Shown here: positions 50,184-58,304 of the stretch, piece after piece | Position numbering within the stretch: the stretch's first letter is position 1 | How the letters are laid out: every line of letters starts with the position of its first letter | Source of the DNA: Nocardia otitidiscaviarum NBRC 14405 | GTDB taxonomy: Bacteria > Actinomycetota > Actinomycetes > Mycobacteriales > Mycobacteriaceae | Direction: 5' to 3' | DNA length: 64,000 nt | Assembly: GCF_000308635.1 (NCBI RefSeq) | Contig: NZ_BAGD01000053.1 | Span: forward strand, 1 to 64,000 | Program-made: the position numbers and the translations under genes | The notes under the pieces: model-generated | Databases searched by the model: none | What the model saw: the letters and a program-made list of their open reading frames with translations, nothing else | Told to the model about the DNA's origin: nothing

Positions 50184-51464
50184 GTGAAGGTGATCGTCGA
50201 AGCCGACGGTGGCTCGCGCGGCAACCCGGGACCGGCCGGTTACGGCGCGGTGGTCTGGGACGCCGACCATGCGCGGGTGCTCGCCGAGCGCTGGGAGTAC
50301 CTCGGTGTGGCCACCAACAATGTGGCCGAATACCGCGGCCTCATCGCCGGTCTGGAGGCCGCCGCCGAACTCGGGGCCACCGAGGTGGCGGTCCGCATGG
50401 ACTCCAAGCTCGTGGTCGAGCAGATGTCGGGTCGCTGGAAGGTCAAGCACGCGGCCATGATTCCGCTGGCCGACCGCGCCCGGCAGTTGGTCGCGGGCTT
50501 CGACGGAGTGCGCTTCGACTGGATTCCGCGCGCGGCGAACTCGCACGCCGACCGCCTGGCCAATCAGGCCATGGACGACGGCGACCTGGTGGGGGAGGTG
50601 CGCACCGCGCTGGCCGACAACGCCGCCGATCCGGTGCGCTCGGCGGGCGCACCCGCTGCGGATTCGCATCTCGAAGAGAGCACACCCGACCGGGGTGCCG
50701 GGAGCGAATCCAGCGGTGAGATCGCCCCGCGCGGAGGCATATCCGCGGCGTCGCCCGACGGCACCTCGGGACCGTCGGGTGTTTCGGCGGCACTGGGTGA
50801 CGTCTCGTCGAGCAGCGGCGCACCCGCCGCGCCCGGGTGGACCGGCGCTGTCGGGCGACCCACACGGTTGTTGCTGCTGCGCCACGGGCAGACGGAACTG
50901 TCCGTGCAGCGGCGGTATTCGGGGCGCGGGAATCCGCCGCTGACGGCGCTGGGGCGGGAGCAGGCGGCGGGTGCCGCGAAAATGCTTGCGGGCAAAGGCA
51001 ATATCGGGGCGATCGTCTCCTCGCCGCTGGATCGGGCGCGGGAGACCGCGGAGGCCGCCGGGCACGCGCTGGGAGTGCCGGTGCGGGTGCTGGACGGGCT
51101 CATCGAAACCGATTTCGGTGTGTGGGAGGGGATGACGTTCGGCGAGGCGCGCGAACACGATCCGGAACTGCACACCCGCTGGCTGGGCGATCCGTCGCTG
51201 CCCGCGCCGGGCGGTGAGAGTTTCGACCAGGTGCGCGAGCGCGTCGAGGCGGTGCGCCGCGACCTGGTGGCGCTGCATCCCGGTGAGAACGTGCTCGTGG
51301 TCAGCCATGTGACGCCCATCAAGACCCTGCTCCAACTGGCGCTCGGGGTCGGGCCGTCACTGCTCTACCGCCTGCATCTGGACCTGGCCTCGCTCTCCAT
51401 CGCCGAGTTCTACGCCGACGGCGGCTCCTCGGTCCGTCTGGTCAACGACACCTCCTACCTGTAG
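50184..51464 (+). CDS. Bifunctional RNase H type I / acid (alpha-ribazole) phosphatase
   Basis: The 426-residue protein has an N-terminal RNase HI domain (1-135) with the catalytic set Asp8, Glu49, Asp73, Asp123. A roughly 85-residue Ala/Gly/Ser/Pro linker follows, longer than in most relatives. The C-terminal histidine phosphatase domain (from 228) has RHG at 233-235 and a late VVSHVTPIKTLL. M. tuberculosis Rv2228c has both activities, cutting RNA in RNA/DNA hybrids and showing CobC-type phosphatase activity. This fits the cobalamin genes nearby. Confidence 0.92.
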   Translation: MKVIVEADGGSRGNPGPAGYGAVVWDADHARVLAERWEYLGVATNNVAEYRGLIAGLEAAAELGATEVAVRMDSKLVVEQMSGRWKVKHAAMIPLADRARQLVAGFDGVRFDWIPRAANSHADRLANQAMDDGDLVGEVRTALADNAADPVRSAGAPAADSHLEESTPDRGAGSESSGEIAPRGGISAASPDGTSGPSGVSAALGDVSSSSGAPAAPGWTGAVGRPTRLLLLRHGQTELSVQRRYSGRGNPPLTALGREQAAGAAKMLAGKGNIGAIVSSPLDRARETAEAAGHALGVPVRVLDGLIETDFGVWEGMTFGEAREHDPELHTRWLGDPSLPAPGGESFDQVRERVEAVRRDLVALHPGENVLVVSHVTPIKTLLQLALGVGPSLLYRLHLDLASLSIAEFYADGGSSVRLVNDTSYL

Positions 51465-51532
51465 GGCCCACCCGGCGCGGGCGTTTGCCGGGTACGACGC
51501 GGGGTACTTCGGCGGCGTCTGGAGGTGGACGA

Positions 51533-52522
51533 ATGGCCGAGGCGGCGGTGGGCGTGGGCGCGCCGGTGGGACCGACGAAACTGAGTCGGCGAGCGTGGCG
51601 GGGTGTGCTGCGTCGGACGGTGCGCGAATTCCAGGACGACAGTGTGCTGGATCTCGCCGCGGCACTGACGTTCTACAGCGTGCTGTCGATCTTTCCCGGG
51701 CTGCTGGTGCTCACCTCCGGGCTGGCGCTGCTGGGACCCGAGCCCACCCAGTCGCTGATCGACACCGTGCGCCAGATCGGGCCGGGCAGCGGCACCGAAC
51801 TGCTGGTGGACGCCATCGAGGAGCTGCGTGGCTCACGGCCGTTCGCCGGGCAGCTCGCCATCATCGGTGTGCTGGTGGCGCTGTGGACCGCGTCGGCGTA
51901 CATCGGGGCGTTCATGCGGGCGACCAACGCGATTCTGGAGATGCGCGAGGGGCGTCCGCTGTGGAAGCAACTGCCGGTGCGGGTCGGGCTGACGGCGTTG
52001 ATGCTGGTGCTGCTGGCCGTGGTGATCACCGGTGTGGTGGTGACGGGCGCGGTGGCCGACCGGGTGGGCGGCTGGCTGGGACTGGCCGAGCAGGCGGTGG
52101 TCGTCTGGGATATCGCCAAATGGCCGGTGCTGGCGCTGCTGATGAGTCTGGTGTTCGCCCTGCTGTACTGGGCCGCGCCCAATGCCGTACAGCCGGGTTT
52201 CCGGTGGCTGAGTCCGGGCAGCGTGCTCGCCGTACTGCTGTGGGTGCTCGCCTCGGCCGGATTCACCATCTACGTAGCCAATTTCGGCTCCTACAACAAG
52301 ACCTACGGCTCGCTCGCGGGTGTGGTGGTGTTCCTGGTGTGGCTGTGGCTGTCCAATGCCGCGGTACTGCTCGGCGCGGAGTTCAACGCCGAGCTGACCC
52401 GGGCGCGCAGTATCGCGCAGGGACTGCCGCCGGATGTGGAGCCGTTCCTGCCGCACCGTGACTCACCGGACGATAGCGACCCGTCCGAATCGCCCACCGG
52501 CACCTCGCCGGACCGTGACTGA
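51533..52522 (+). CDS. YihY/BrkB-family membrane protein
   Basis: The 329-residue protein has six predicted transmembrane helices and the family features LDLAAALTFYSVLSIFPGLL, LWTASAYIGAFMRATN and YNKTYGSLAGVVVFLVWLWL. The charged C-terminus is Asp/Ser/Pro-rich. Its function is unknown; the old RNase BN annotation is incorrect for this family. GGAGG 7 bases upstream fixes ATG 51533. It converges on an esterase gene 8 bp away. Confidence 0.88.
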   Translation: MAEAAVGVGAPVGPTKLSRRAWRGVLRRTVREFQDDSVLDLAAALTFYSVLSIFPGLLVLTSGLALLGPEPTQSLIDTVRQIGPGSGTELLVDAIEELRGSRPFAGQLAIIGVLVALWTASAYIGAFMRATNAILEMREGRPLWKQLPVRVGLTALMLVLLAVVITGVVVTGAVADRVGGWLGLAEQAVVVWDIAKWPVLALLMSLVFALLYWAAPNAVQPGFRWLSPGSVLAVLLWVLASAGFTIYVANFGSYNKTYGSLAGVVVFLVWLWLSNAAVLLGAEFNAELTRARSIAQGLPPDVEPFLPHRDSPDDSDPSESPTGTSPDRD

Positions 52523-52530
52523 CCACCGCG

Positions 52531-53418
52531 TTACGGACGCAGCACCGCGGTGAGGAATTCGGTCTGGTCGTAGACCGCCTTCTCGAACCAGTCGTCGAAG
52601 TAGATGTCGAAATGGCCGATCGGATACTGCTTGACGACTGCGTGTTTGGTGCGGGCGGCGGCCTCCAGGGTGGGGCCGGGCGGGGCGACGCTGTCGTGCT
52701 CGCAGACCGCGTAGAGCACCGGGACCTTGATGTCCTTGACGCGCTTGACCGGTTTGTCGAACAGTACCGAGAGTCCGACGCGGGCAGCGACTTTCGGGCG
52801 GTAGGCCGTGCTCTCCTCGGCGAGACGGCCGAACCCCTCGGGGACGTCGGCGGCGCTCATCAGCGCCGCGGTGCGTCGGCGTCCGGCCAGCCGCACCCCG
52901 ACGGGTTTGCGGCGCAGCGGTCCGACGACCAGGTCGGTGAGCGCCAGCGTGCCGGTTTTGGTGAGGCTGATCGGCCCCTTCGCCATGGCCGAGGACCAGC
53001 CGCTGGTGAACGGGCACTGCGCCACCACACCGGCGAGGTAGTCGTCCTCCGGCGCCACCGCCAGCACATGCCCGCCGCCGAAGGAACTGCCCCACAGCGC
53101 GATCCGGGTGGCGTCGAAGCCGCGCAGGGTGCGCCCGTAGGCGATGGCGGCCCGCCAGTCCGCCCGCTGGCGGGCGATATTGATCACCTGCCGCGGCTCA
53201 CCCTCCGAACCGCCGAAATGTCGATAGTCGAAGGCCAGCACACCCATTCCGGCCGCCGCGAACCGCCGGGCATAGCGGTCCAGCCCCATTTCCCGATCCG
53301 CCCCCAGCCCGTGCCCCATGATGACCAGCGGGCGCGGTTTCGGCGGTCCGTCCGGTAGATACAGCCACCCCGCACAGCGGTGACCCTCCGATTCGAACCC
53401 CACCTCGACACGCTCCAT
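52531..53418 (-). CDS. Alpha/beta hydrolase (serine aminopeptidase/dienelactone-hydrolase-like)
   Basis: The 295-residue protein has the oxyanion region VIMGHGLGADREMGL, the nucleophile elbow GSSFGGG, a late CEHDSVAP (acid) and IGHFDIYF (His). The layout is that of the cytoplasmic peptidase S15/S33-like hydrolases annotated as esterases. The substrate is unknown. ATG 53418 lies 24 bp before the divergent rnpB gene. Confidence 0.8.
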   Translation of the reverse strand: MERVEVGFESEGHRCAGWLYLPDGPPKPRPLVIMGHGLGADREMGLDRYARRFAAAGMGVLAFDYRHFGGSEGEPRQVINIARQRADWRAAIAYGRTLRGFDATRIALWGSSFGGGHVLAVAPEDDYLAGVVAQCPFTSGWSSAMAKGPISLTKTGTLALTDLVVGPLRRKPVGVRLAGRRRTAALMSAADVPEGFGRLAEESTAYRPKVAARVGLSVLFDKPVKRVKDIKVPVLYAVCEHDSVAPPGPTLEAAARTKHAVVKQYPIGHFDIYFDDWFEKAVYDQTEFLTAVLRP

Positions 53419-53442
53419 GAGCCATTACCGTACCCTGGTTGC

Positions 53443-53861
<419 letters not shown>

Positions 53862-53925
53862 CCGGTGCATAGCCGACAGCTATCGCTATCCCCGTGTGGG
53901 ATTTCTCGTTTCGGCGCTCGACGCG

Positions 53926-53964
53926 ACAGCGGCGGCAACCCCGGTAGGGGGCCACCGCCGCTGT
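53926..53964. terminator. Hairpin downstream of rnpB
   Basis: ACAGCGGCGG and CCGCCGCTGT form a 10-bp stem with an inner CCCC/GGGG stem. It lies 65 bp after rnpB and 15 bp before the end of a convergent 30-codon ORF, so it may end both transcripts. Confidence 0.6.
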
Positions 53965-53978
53965 GCGCCGCTGTTCGG

Positions 53979-54071
53979 TCAGTTCGGTTGTACGACGAGC
54001 AACTGAGCCCAGTAGCTGGCCTGCTCCGGGCCGAGTAGGGGCAGCAGGTGGTCGAAGAGGATCATCGACAT
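53979..54071 (-). CDS. Possible 30-residue small protein
   Basis: ATG 54071 to TGA 53981-53979 encodes MSMILFDHLLPLLGPEQASY and ten more residues. AGGAG lies 11 bases upstream, a long spacing. The peptide is amphipathic and acidic-neutral. It converges on rnpB across a hairpin. The rest of 53862-54331 shows only the hairpin and this frame. Confidence 0.35.
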   Translation of the reverse strand: MSMILFDHLLPLLGPEQASYWAQLLVVQPN

Positions 54072-54331
54072 GCGGTAAGGAACTCCTCGGATCGCTCGGT
54101 CTCGGAAGAACGCGTCCACCCGCGGTACGCGGCGGATGCGACGGCAACCCTACAGCTCGGGTGGAGCGAGCCGGAGGCGGCGCGGCACGGCGTGTCGACC
54201 GGTCGTTCTGCCCGGAACTAGCCGGGAGCGTGACTGATCTCATACAGTGTTGCGCGTTGGAAGGTTCCGTTGCGGGTGATAGCAACGGGGCGAAGGGCAT
54301 CAACGAACGTCGGAAAGCAGGTTTCGTCTAT

Positions 54332-54664
54332 ATGCGAATTGCTCGCAAGCTGGTCACCGGTGGGCTGCTCGCCGGTACCGCTGCCGTGCTGGCCGTGATG
54401 GGTTCCGGGTCCGCCTCGGCGGTCGCCGTGACTCCGCTGCCGGGTGGGGTGCAGGTGGATCTCACTCCCGCCGATACGCGCTGGGTGGCCGACACCCACT
54501 TCGGGCAGACCCTCGCCGGTCTGCCGCATCCGTCCGCCGCCTCCTTCGGGCAGGCGCTGGATTCCGCGGCGAAGCTGTCGTCGCAGTATCCGGAGGGGCG
54601 GGTCGTGTTCACCGTCTTCGGGCCGTTCGACCAGTTGAACGGCACCATGCTGGCCCTGCAGTAG
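54332..54664 (+). CDS. Small secreted protein, function unknown
   Basis: The 110-residue product has a clear signal peptide (basic MRIARK, hydrophobic core, cleavage near SASA, residue 30) and a mature chain of about 80 residues without cysteine (VDLTPADTRWVADTHFGQTL, then VVFTVFGPFDQLNG). Homologues of this size are common secreted proteins of Nocardia and Rhodococcus, but no function is known to me. It ends 14 bp before the RNB ribonuclease gene. Confidence 0.65.
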   Translation: MRIARKLVTGGLLAGTAAVLAVMGSGSASAVAVTPLPGGVQVDLTPADTRWVADTHFGQTLAGLPHPSAASFGQALDSAAKLSSQYPEGRVVFTVFGPFDQLNGTMLALQ

Positions 54665-54678
54665 GACCAGTCCCCCCG

Positions 54679-56112
54679 GTGGAACTACATCAGCGGATCG
54701 TTTCGGCGCCGGTCGACTTCGGCGCCGTCCGAACCGAATTCGGGTTGGCCTCGGCGTATCCCGCCGAGGCCGTCTCGGAGGCCCGCGACGCGGTGGACGC
54801 GTTCGCGGGCGACCGGGTCGATCGCACCGACATCCCCTTCGTCACCATCGACCCGCCCGGCGCACTGGATCTGGATCAGGCGCTGCATCTCGAACGGACC
54901 CCGACGGGATTCCGACTCCACTACGCCATCGCCGATGTCGCGGCCGTCGTCGCGCCGGACGGGGCGCTCGCCCGCGAATCCCTGGTGCGCGGCCAGACCT
55001 TCTATCTGCCCGACGGCACGGTGCCGCTGCATCCGCGCGTGCTGTCGGAGGACCGCTCCAGCCTGCTGCCCGACCTCGACCGTCCCGCCGCGCTGTGGAC
55101 CATCGAACTGGATGCCGACGCCGAGCCGACGAACTGGTCGGTAACCCGCGCCCTGGTCCGCTCCCGCGCCCGCCTCGACTACGCCGGGGTGCAGGCCGAC
55201 GCCGACGCGGGTCGCTTGCCCGCCGCCATCGCCGCACTGCCCGACTTCGGCCGCCTGCGCATCGAGGCCGGGCTGGCGCGTGGCGCCATCTCGCTGCGCC
55301 TGCCCTCGCAGAGCGTGATCCGCGTGGACAATACCGACGACCACTGGCAGTTGGTGGTGGAGCCGCGTACCGCCGCCGACGACTGGAACGAGCAGGTATC
55401 GCTGCTCACCGGTATGTGCGCCGCCCGGATCATGCTGGACGGCAACGGCTCCCACCGCCTCGGCCTGCTGCGCACCATGCCGCCCGCGCCGTCGTCCGCC
55501 GCCGAGTCCATGCGCCGCACCGCCGCGGCCGTCGGAATCGACTGGCCCGCCGACGAACCGGTGGGCCGCATGCTCGCCCGCCTGGACCCCAACACCCCGG
55601 CCGCGCTGGTCCTCATGTCCGAGGCCACCAGCCTGCTGCGCGGCGCGTCCTACACCGTGCTGGACGGTGAGAACCCGGACACCCTGCAGCACAGCGCCAT
55701 CGGCGCGGCGTACGCTCATGTGACCGCACCCCTGCGTCGCCTCTCCGACCGCTACGCCACCGAGATCTGCCTGGCGCGCTGCGCGGGCACCGAGATTCCG
55801 CTCTGGGTCCGGGAGGGTCTGGACGCCGCCGCGGAGTCCATGCGCCGGACCGATGCCGTGGCGGGCAAGCTGGAGCGCGCCTGTATCGACCTCACCGAGT
55901 CCACGGTGCTGAAATCCCGGGTGGGTACGGAATTCGAGGCCGTCGTGCTGCGCGAGGCCAATGGCACCCGCCCGGCGGAGATCTTCGTCGCCGATCCGCC
56001 CGTGCTGTCGAAATGCACCGGGGGACCGCCGGAGGGGAAGCGGGTGACGGTCCGGCTCACCGAGGCCGATCCGGCCGCGCGCACGGTCATGTTCGACTAC
56101 CCGGCCTCCTGA
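54679..56112 (+). CDS. RNB-domain ribonuclease (RNase II/R type)
   Basis: The 477-residue protein is little more than an RNB domain. It lacks the N-terminal cold-shock domains and has at most a small C-terminal S1-like part. The active site TIDPPGALDLDQAL has Asp58, Asp64 and Asp66, matching Asp201/207/209 of E. coli RNase II, with the fourth Asp replaced by Gln67. GAAYAHVTAPLRRLSDRYAT is the usual late RNB motif with the catalytic Arg. It should be a 3'-5' exoribonuclease. GTG 54679 is the start. Confidence 0.85.
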   Translation: MELHQRIVSAPVDFGAVRTEFGLASAYPAEAVSEARDAVDAFAGDRVDRTDIPFVTIDPPGALDLDQALHLERTPTGFRLHYAIADVAAVVAPDGALARESLVRGQTFYLPDGTVPLHPRVLSEDRSSLLPDLDRPAALWTIELDADAEPTNWSVTRALVRSRARLDYAGVQADADAGRLPAAIAALPDFGRLRIEAGLARGAISLRLPSQSVIRVDNTDDHWQLVVEPRTAADDWNEQVSLLTGMCAARIMLDGNGSHRLGLLRTMPPAPSSAAESMRRTAAAVGIDWPADEPVGRMLARLDPNTPAALVLMSEATSLLRGASYTVLDGENPDTLQHSAIGAAYAHVTAPLRRLSDRYATEICLARCAGTEIPLWVREGLDAAAESMRRTDAVAGKLERACIDLTESTVLKSRVGTEFEAVVLREANGTRPAEIFVADPPVLSKCTGGPPEGKRVTVRLTEADPAARTVMFDYPAS

Positions 56113-56126
56113 GCCGGGGCCGACCG

Positions 56127-56957
56127 TCAGCTGGCGATGGCGGAGGCGGTGGCGGAGCGGATCGCGGCGGTGATGGTGTCGGGGTCCTCGAGCATGAGCA
56201 GGTGGCCGCAGTCGGGTAGCAGCAGTGACCGGGTGGGGGAGAGCGTGCGGTTGAGCGCCGATCCGGCGGTCGCGGAGAGAATGCGGTTCTTCGCACCCCA
56301 GATGGTGGTGATGGGCGGGAAGGCGAGGGTGGGTCGGAAGTCGTCCAGGGCGGCCAGGCGGTCGAAGTCACGGGCGATGGCGGCGGGGGCCAGCAGGCGG
56401 CGGGGTTCGGTCCAGCGGTCGCGGAAGGCGGCGAAGGCGGTGGCGTCCATGTGGCGGCCGCGCGGGCCGAGTTGTTCGCGCACCACCCAGGTGGCCGCCA
56501 GGGTGGGCACCTTGGTCGCCGAAGCCAGTGCGTCGAGGCGGATGTGCCGGGCGGCCTTCGCGGTCCAACCGGTCGGTGTCGGACGCAGGGTGGCGGCGGT
56601 CAGCGGACTGCACAGCACCAGGGCGCGCACCCGCTGCGTCTCCTGCCGGGCATAGAACAGCGACAGCGCGCTGCCGAAACAATTGCCCACCAGCGTGATG
56701 TTCTGCAGTCCGCGATCGGCGACGAATTCCGAGAGCAGGCGCACGTAATTGTCGACCGTATACCCACTGGTCGGTATATCCGATTCGCCGTAGCCGAACA
56801 GATCCAGTGCGTACACGCTGTTGGTGGCTGCGAGGGCTCGCATCTGGTGTGACCAGATTCGCCGGTCGCCACCGATATTGTGCAGGAACAAGATCGGATC
56901 ACCCGATCCGGCACGGTCGTAGGCGACGGAAACGCCGTGGAAGTCGAATACCGGCAT
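56127..56957 (-). CDS. Alpha/beta hydrolase with cysteine nucleophile
   Basis: The 276-residue protein has the epoxide-hydrolase-like layout: FLHNIGGDRRIW oxyanion region, ALDLFGYGESD, a nucleophile elbow GNCFGS with Cys93 replacing Ser/Asp, and a GHLLML His. The acid position reads WGAKNRIL, with Asn where Asp is usual. GAGGAG precedes ATG 56957. It follows the nlt beta-lactone genes on the same strand, 146 bp after nltD, with a promoter of its own. It is not OleB, which has an Asp nucleophile and would destroy the beta-lactone. Possible roles are tailoring, resistance or none in the pathway. Confidence 0.7.
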   Translation of the reverse strand: MPVFDFHGVSVAYDRAGSGDPILFLHNIGGDRRIWSHQMRALAATNSVYALDLFGYGESDIPTSGYTVDNYVRLLSEFVADRGLQNITLVGNCFGSALSLFYARQETQRVRALVLCSPLTAATLRPTPTGWTAKAARHIRLDALASATKVPTLAATWVVREQLGPRGRHMDATAFAAFRDRWTEPRRLLAPAAIARDFDRLAALDDFRPTLAFPPITTIWGAKNRILSATAGSALNRTLSPTRSLLLPDCGHLLMLEDPDTITAAIRSATASAIAS

Positions 56958-57047
56958 CGGGCGCTCTCCTCATTGAGTGCGGTGCTGTCCTGCTCGTCCG
57001 GCCAGGGTCGTCGACAGCGAAATACCCCGGCACGGAGTGTGCAATCC

Positions 57048-57075
57048 ATGCTAGCTGGTACCGCTGGTAACACAA
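57048..57075 (-). promoter_or_regulatory. Probable sigma-70-type promoter for the Cys hydrolase
   Basis: On the minus strand, TTGTGT (57075-57070), a 16-base spacer and TAGCAT (57053-57048) stand about 90 bp before the ATG. The spacer holds a direct repeat, ACCAGCGGTACCAGC. Confidence 0.4.
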
Positions 57076-57103
57076 GGCTCGGGGAGTAGCGCCCGATCGC
57101 CGG

Positions 57104-58138
57104 TCAGCGCGTCGTCGTGGGAATCACCTCCCCGGAACGCAGCCACCGTTGCAATTCCGCCATTCCGGTATCCCGGTCCACGACCGGTCGATAACCGAGA
57201 TCGCGGGCGGCCGCCCCGGTGTCGTAGGTCCCCGTGCGGGTGAGCACCGCGACCGTGTACCGCGACAGCGGCGGGGTCCAGTGTTCGGCGAGATACGGTA
57301 TGCGCCTGAGGGTTTCGATCACCTCGACGGCCAGCTCCAGCACCCGCCGATGCGGCCTGCGCCCCGGCGGGTGATAGCCCAGGTCGGCGGCGACCTGTCG
57401 CAGGAACCGCCACACATTGGTCTGCTCGGCATCGGCGATGAAATACGCTCTGCCGCCGACCGCGTCGGAGCCAGCGGCCTTGACGCAGGCTTCGACGATA
57501 TTGTCGACATGGCACAGCGAGGCGTACACCTCGCGCCCGAACGACAGATCCGGCAGCGTCCCCGCCGCCGCCCGGCTCAGCAGCCGCACGATCGGTCCGG
57601 ACCGGTCACCCGCGCCCCAGATGGCGCGCGGTCGCAGTGCGCAGGTGGTGAAATCCGGTGTGTTCGCGGCGAGTACGAGCCGTTCGGCCGCCGCCTTGGT
57701 CTCGCAGTAGAGGTTCAGAAAGCGGCGCGGATACGGCACCGACTCGTCGATGTCGACCTGATCCCCGCCGTCGCGATCCATCAGCGCGCTCGGGCTGGAG
57801 ATGAACACGAACCGGCGCGCCCCCCGGTTCCGCGCCGCCGTCAGCAGTCGCTCGGTCGCCGTGACGTTCTCGTTCCAGAACTGCTCCCGGGTCCCGCGCT
57901 CGTCCACCCGTGCGGCACTGTGGAATACGATGTCGACGCCCTCCACTGCCCGCTCCAGCGAGGCCGGATCGCCGAGGTCGCCGTTGACCACCTCCACCCG
58001 GTCCAGCACGGCGGCGATATCACGCAGATTGCTGGTGGGACGCACCAGAATCGAGACCTGGAAGTCGCCGTCGTGAACCAGACGGCGCACCAGCGCCCCG
58101 CCCAGGAATCCGGAGGCCCCGGTCACCAATGCCCGCAC
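57104..58138 (-). CDS. nltD: NAD(P)-dependent reductase/epimerase of OleD/3-beta-HSD type (NltD)
   Basis: The 344-residue short-chain reductase has the N-terminal GASGFLG (7-13) and the active-site Y144-C-E-T-K148, with Ser nearby (FISSPSAL). OleD enzymes reduce the 2-acyl-3-keto acid made by OleA to a beta-hydroxy acid. In the nocardiolactone (nlt) gene set this is NltD. The GTG 58138 start lies inside the 3' end of a 55-codon gene (14-bp overlap), downstream of nltC. Confidence 0.85.
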   Translation of the reverse strand: MRALVTGASGFLGGALVRRLVHDGDFQVSILVRPTSNLRDIAAVLDRVEVVNGDLGDPASLERAVEGVDIVFHSAARVDERGTREQFWNENVTATERLLTAARNRGARRFVFISSPSALMDRDGGDQVDIDESVPYPRRFLNLYCETKAAAERLVLAANTPDFTTCALRPRAIWGAGDRSGPIVRLLSRAAAGTLPDLSFGREVYASLCHVDNIVEACVKAAGSDAVGGRAYFIADAEQTNVWRFLRQVAADLGYHPPGRRPHRRVLELAVEVIETLRRIPYLAEHWTPPLSRYTVAVLTRTGTYDTGAAARDLGYRPVVDRDTGMAELQRWLRSGEVIPTTTR

Positions 58139-58290
58139 AGCGTCCCCCCTCCAGCTCCGGTCCGGCCGTCGCGGTGCGTCGACCGACTCGCCCGCTCGTC
58201 GGCGGCGATACTCGCCACCGCGGTGACCACCCCCGCCAGCCGGGACAGCGACCCCAGGGTCAGGAACGATCGCAGCACGATCTCTCTCAC
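58123..58290 (-). CDS. Small 55-residue protein between nltC and nltD
   Basis: GTG 58290 follows a very strong AGGAGGAG site, 14 bp after the nltC stop, and the frame ends in TGA 58125-58123 inside nltD. The product has an N-terminal hydrophobic/amphipathic helix (LRSFLTLGSLSRLAGVVTAV) and a basic Gly/Arg tail ending LCGHW. It may be a small membrane-associated helper of the pathway, or a translational bridge that couples nltC to nltD. It matches no family known to me. Confidence 0.5.
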   Translation of the reverse strand: MREIVLRSFLTLGSLSRLAGVVTAVASIAADERASRSTHRDGRTGAGGGTLCGHW

Positions 58291-58304
58291 CGTCTCCTCC
58301 TGGT

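Noticed and set aside
56127..56957. OleB (beta-lactone decarboxylase) identity
   Set aside because: OleB uses an Asp nucleophile in a haloalkane-dehalogenase-type site. This protein has Cys93 and no matching motifs.
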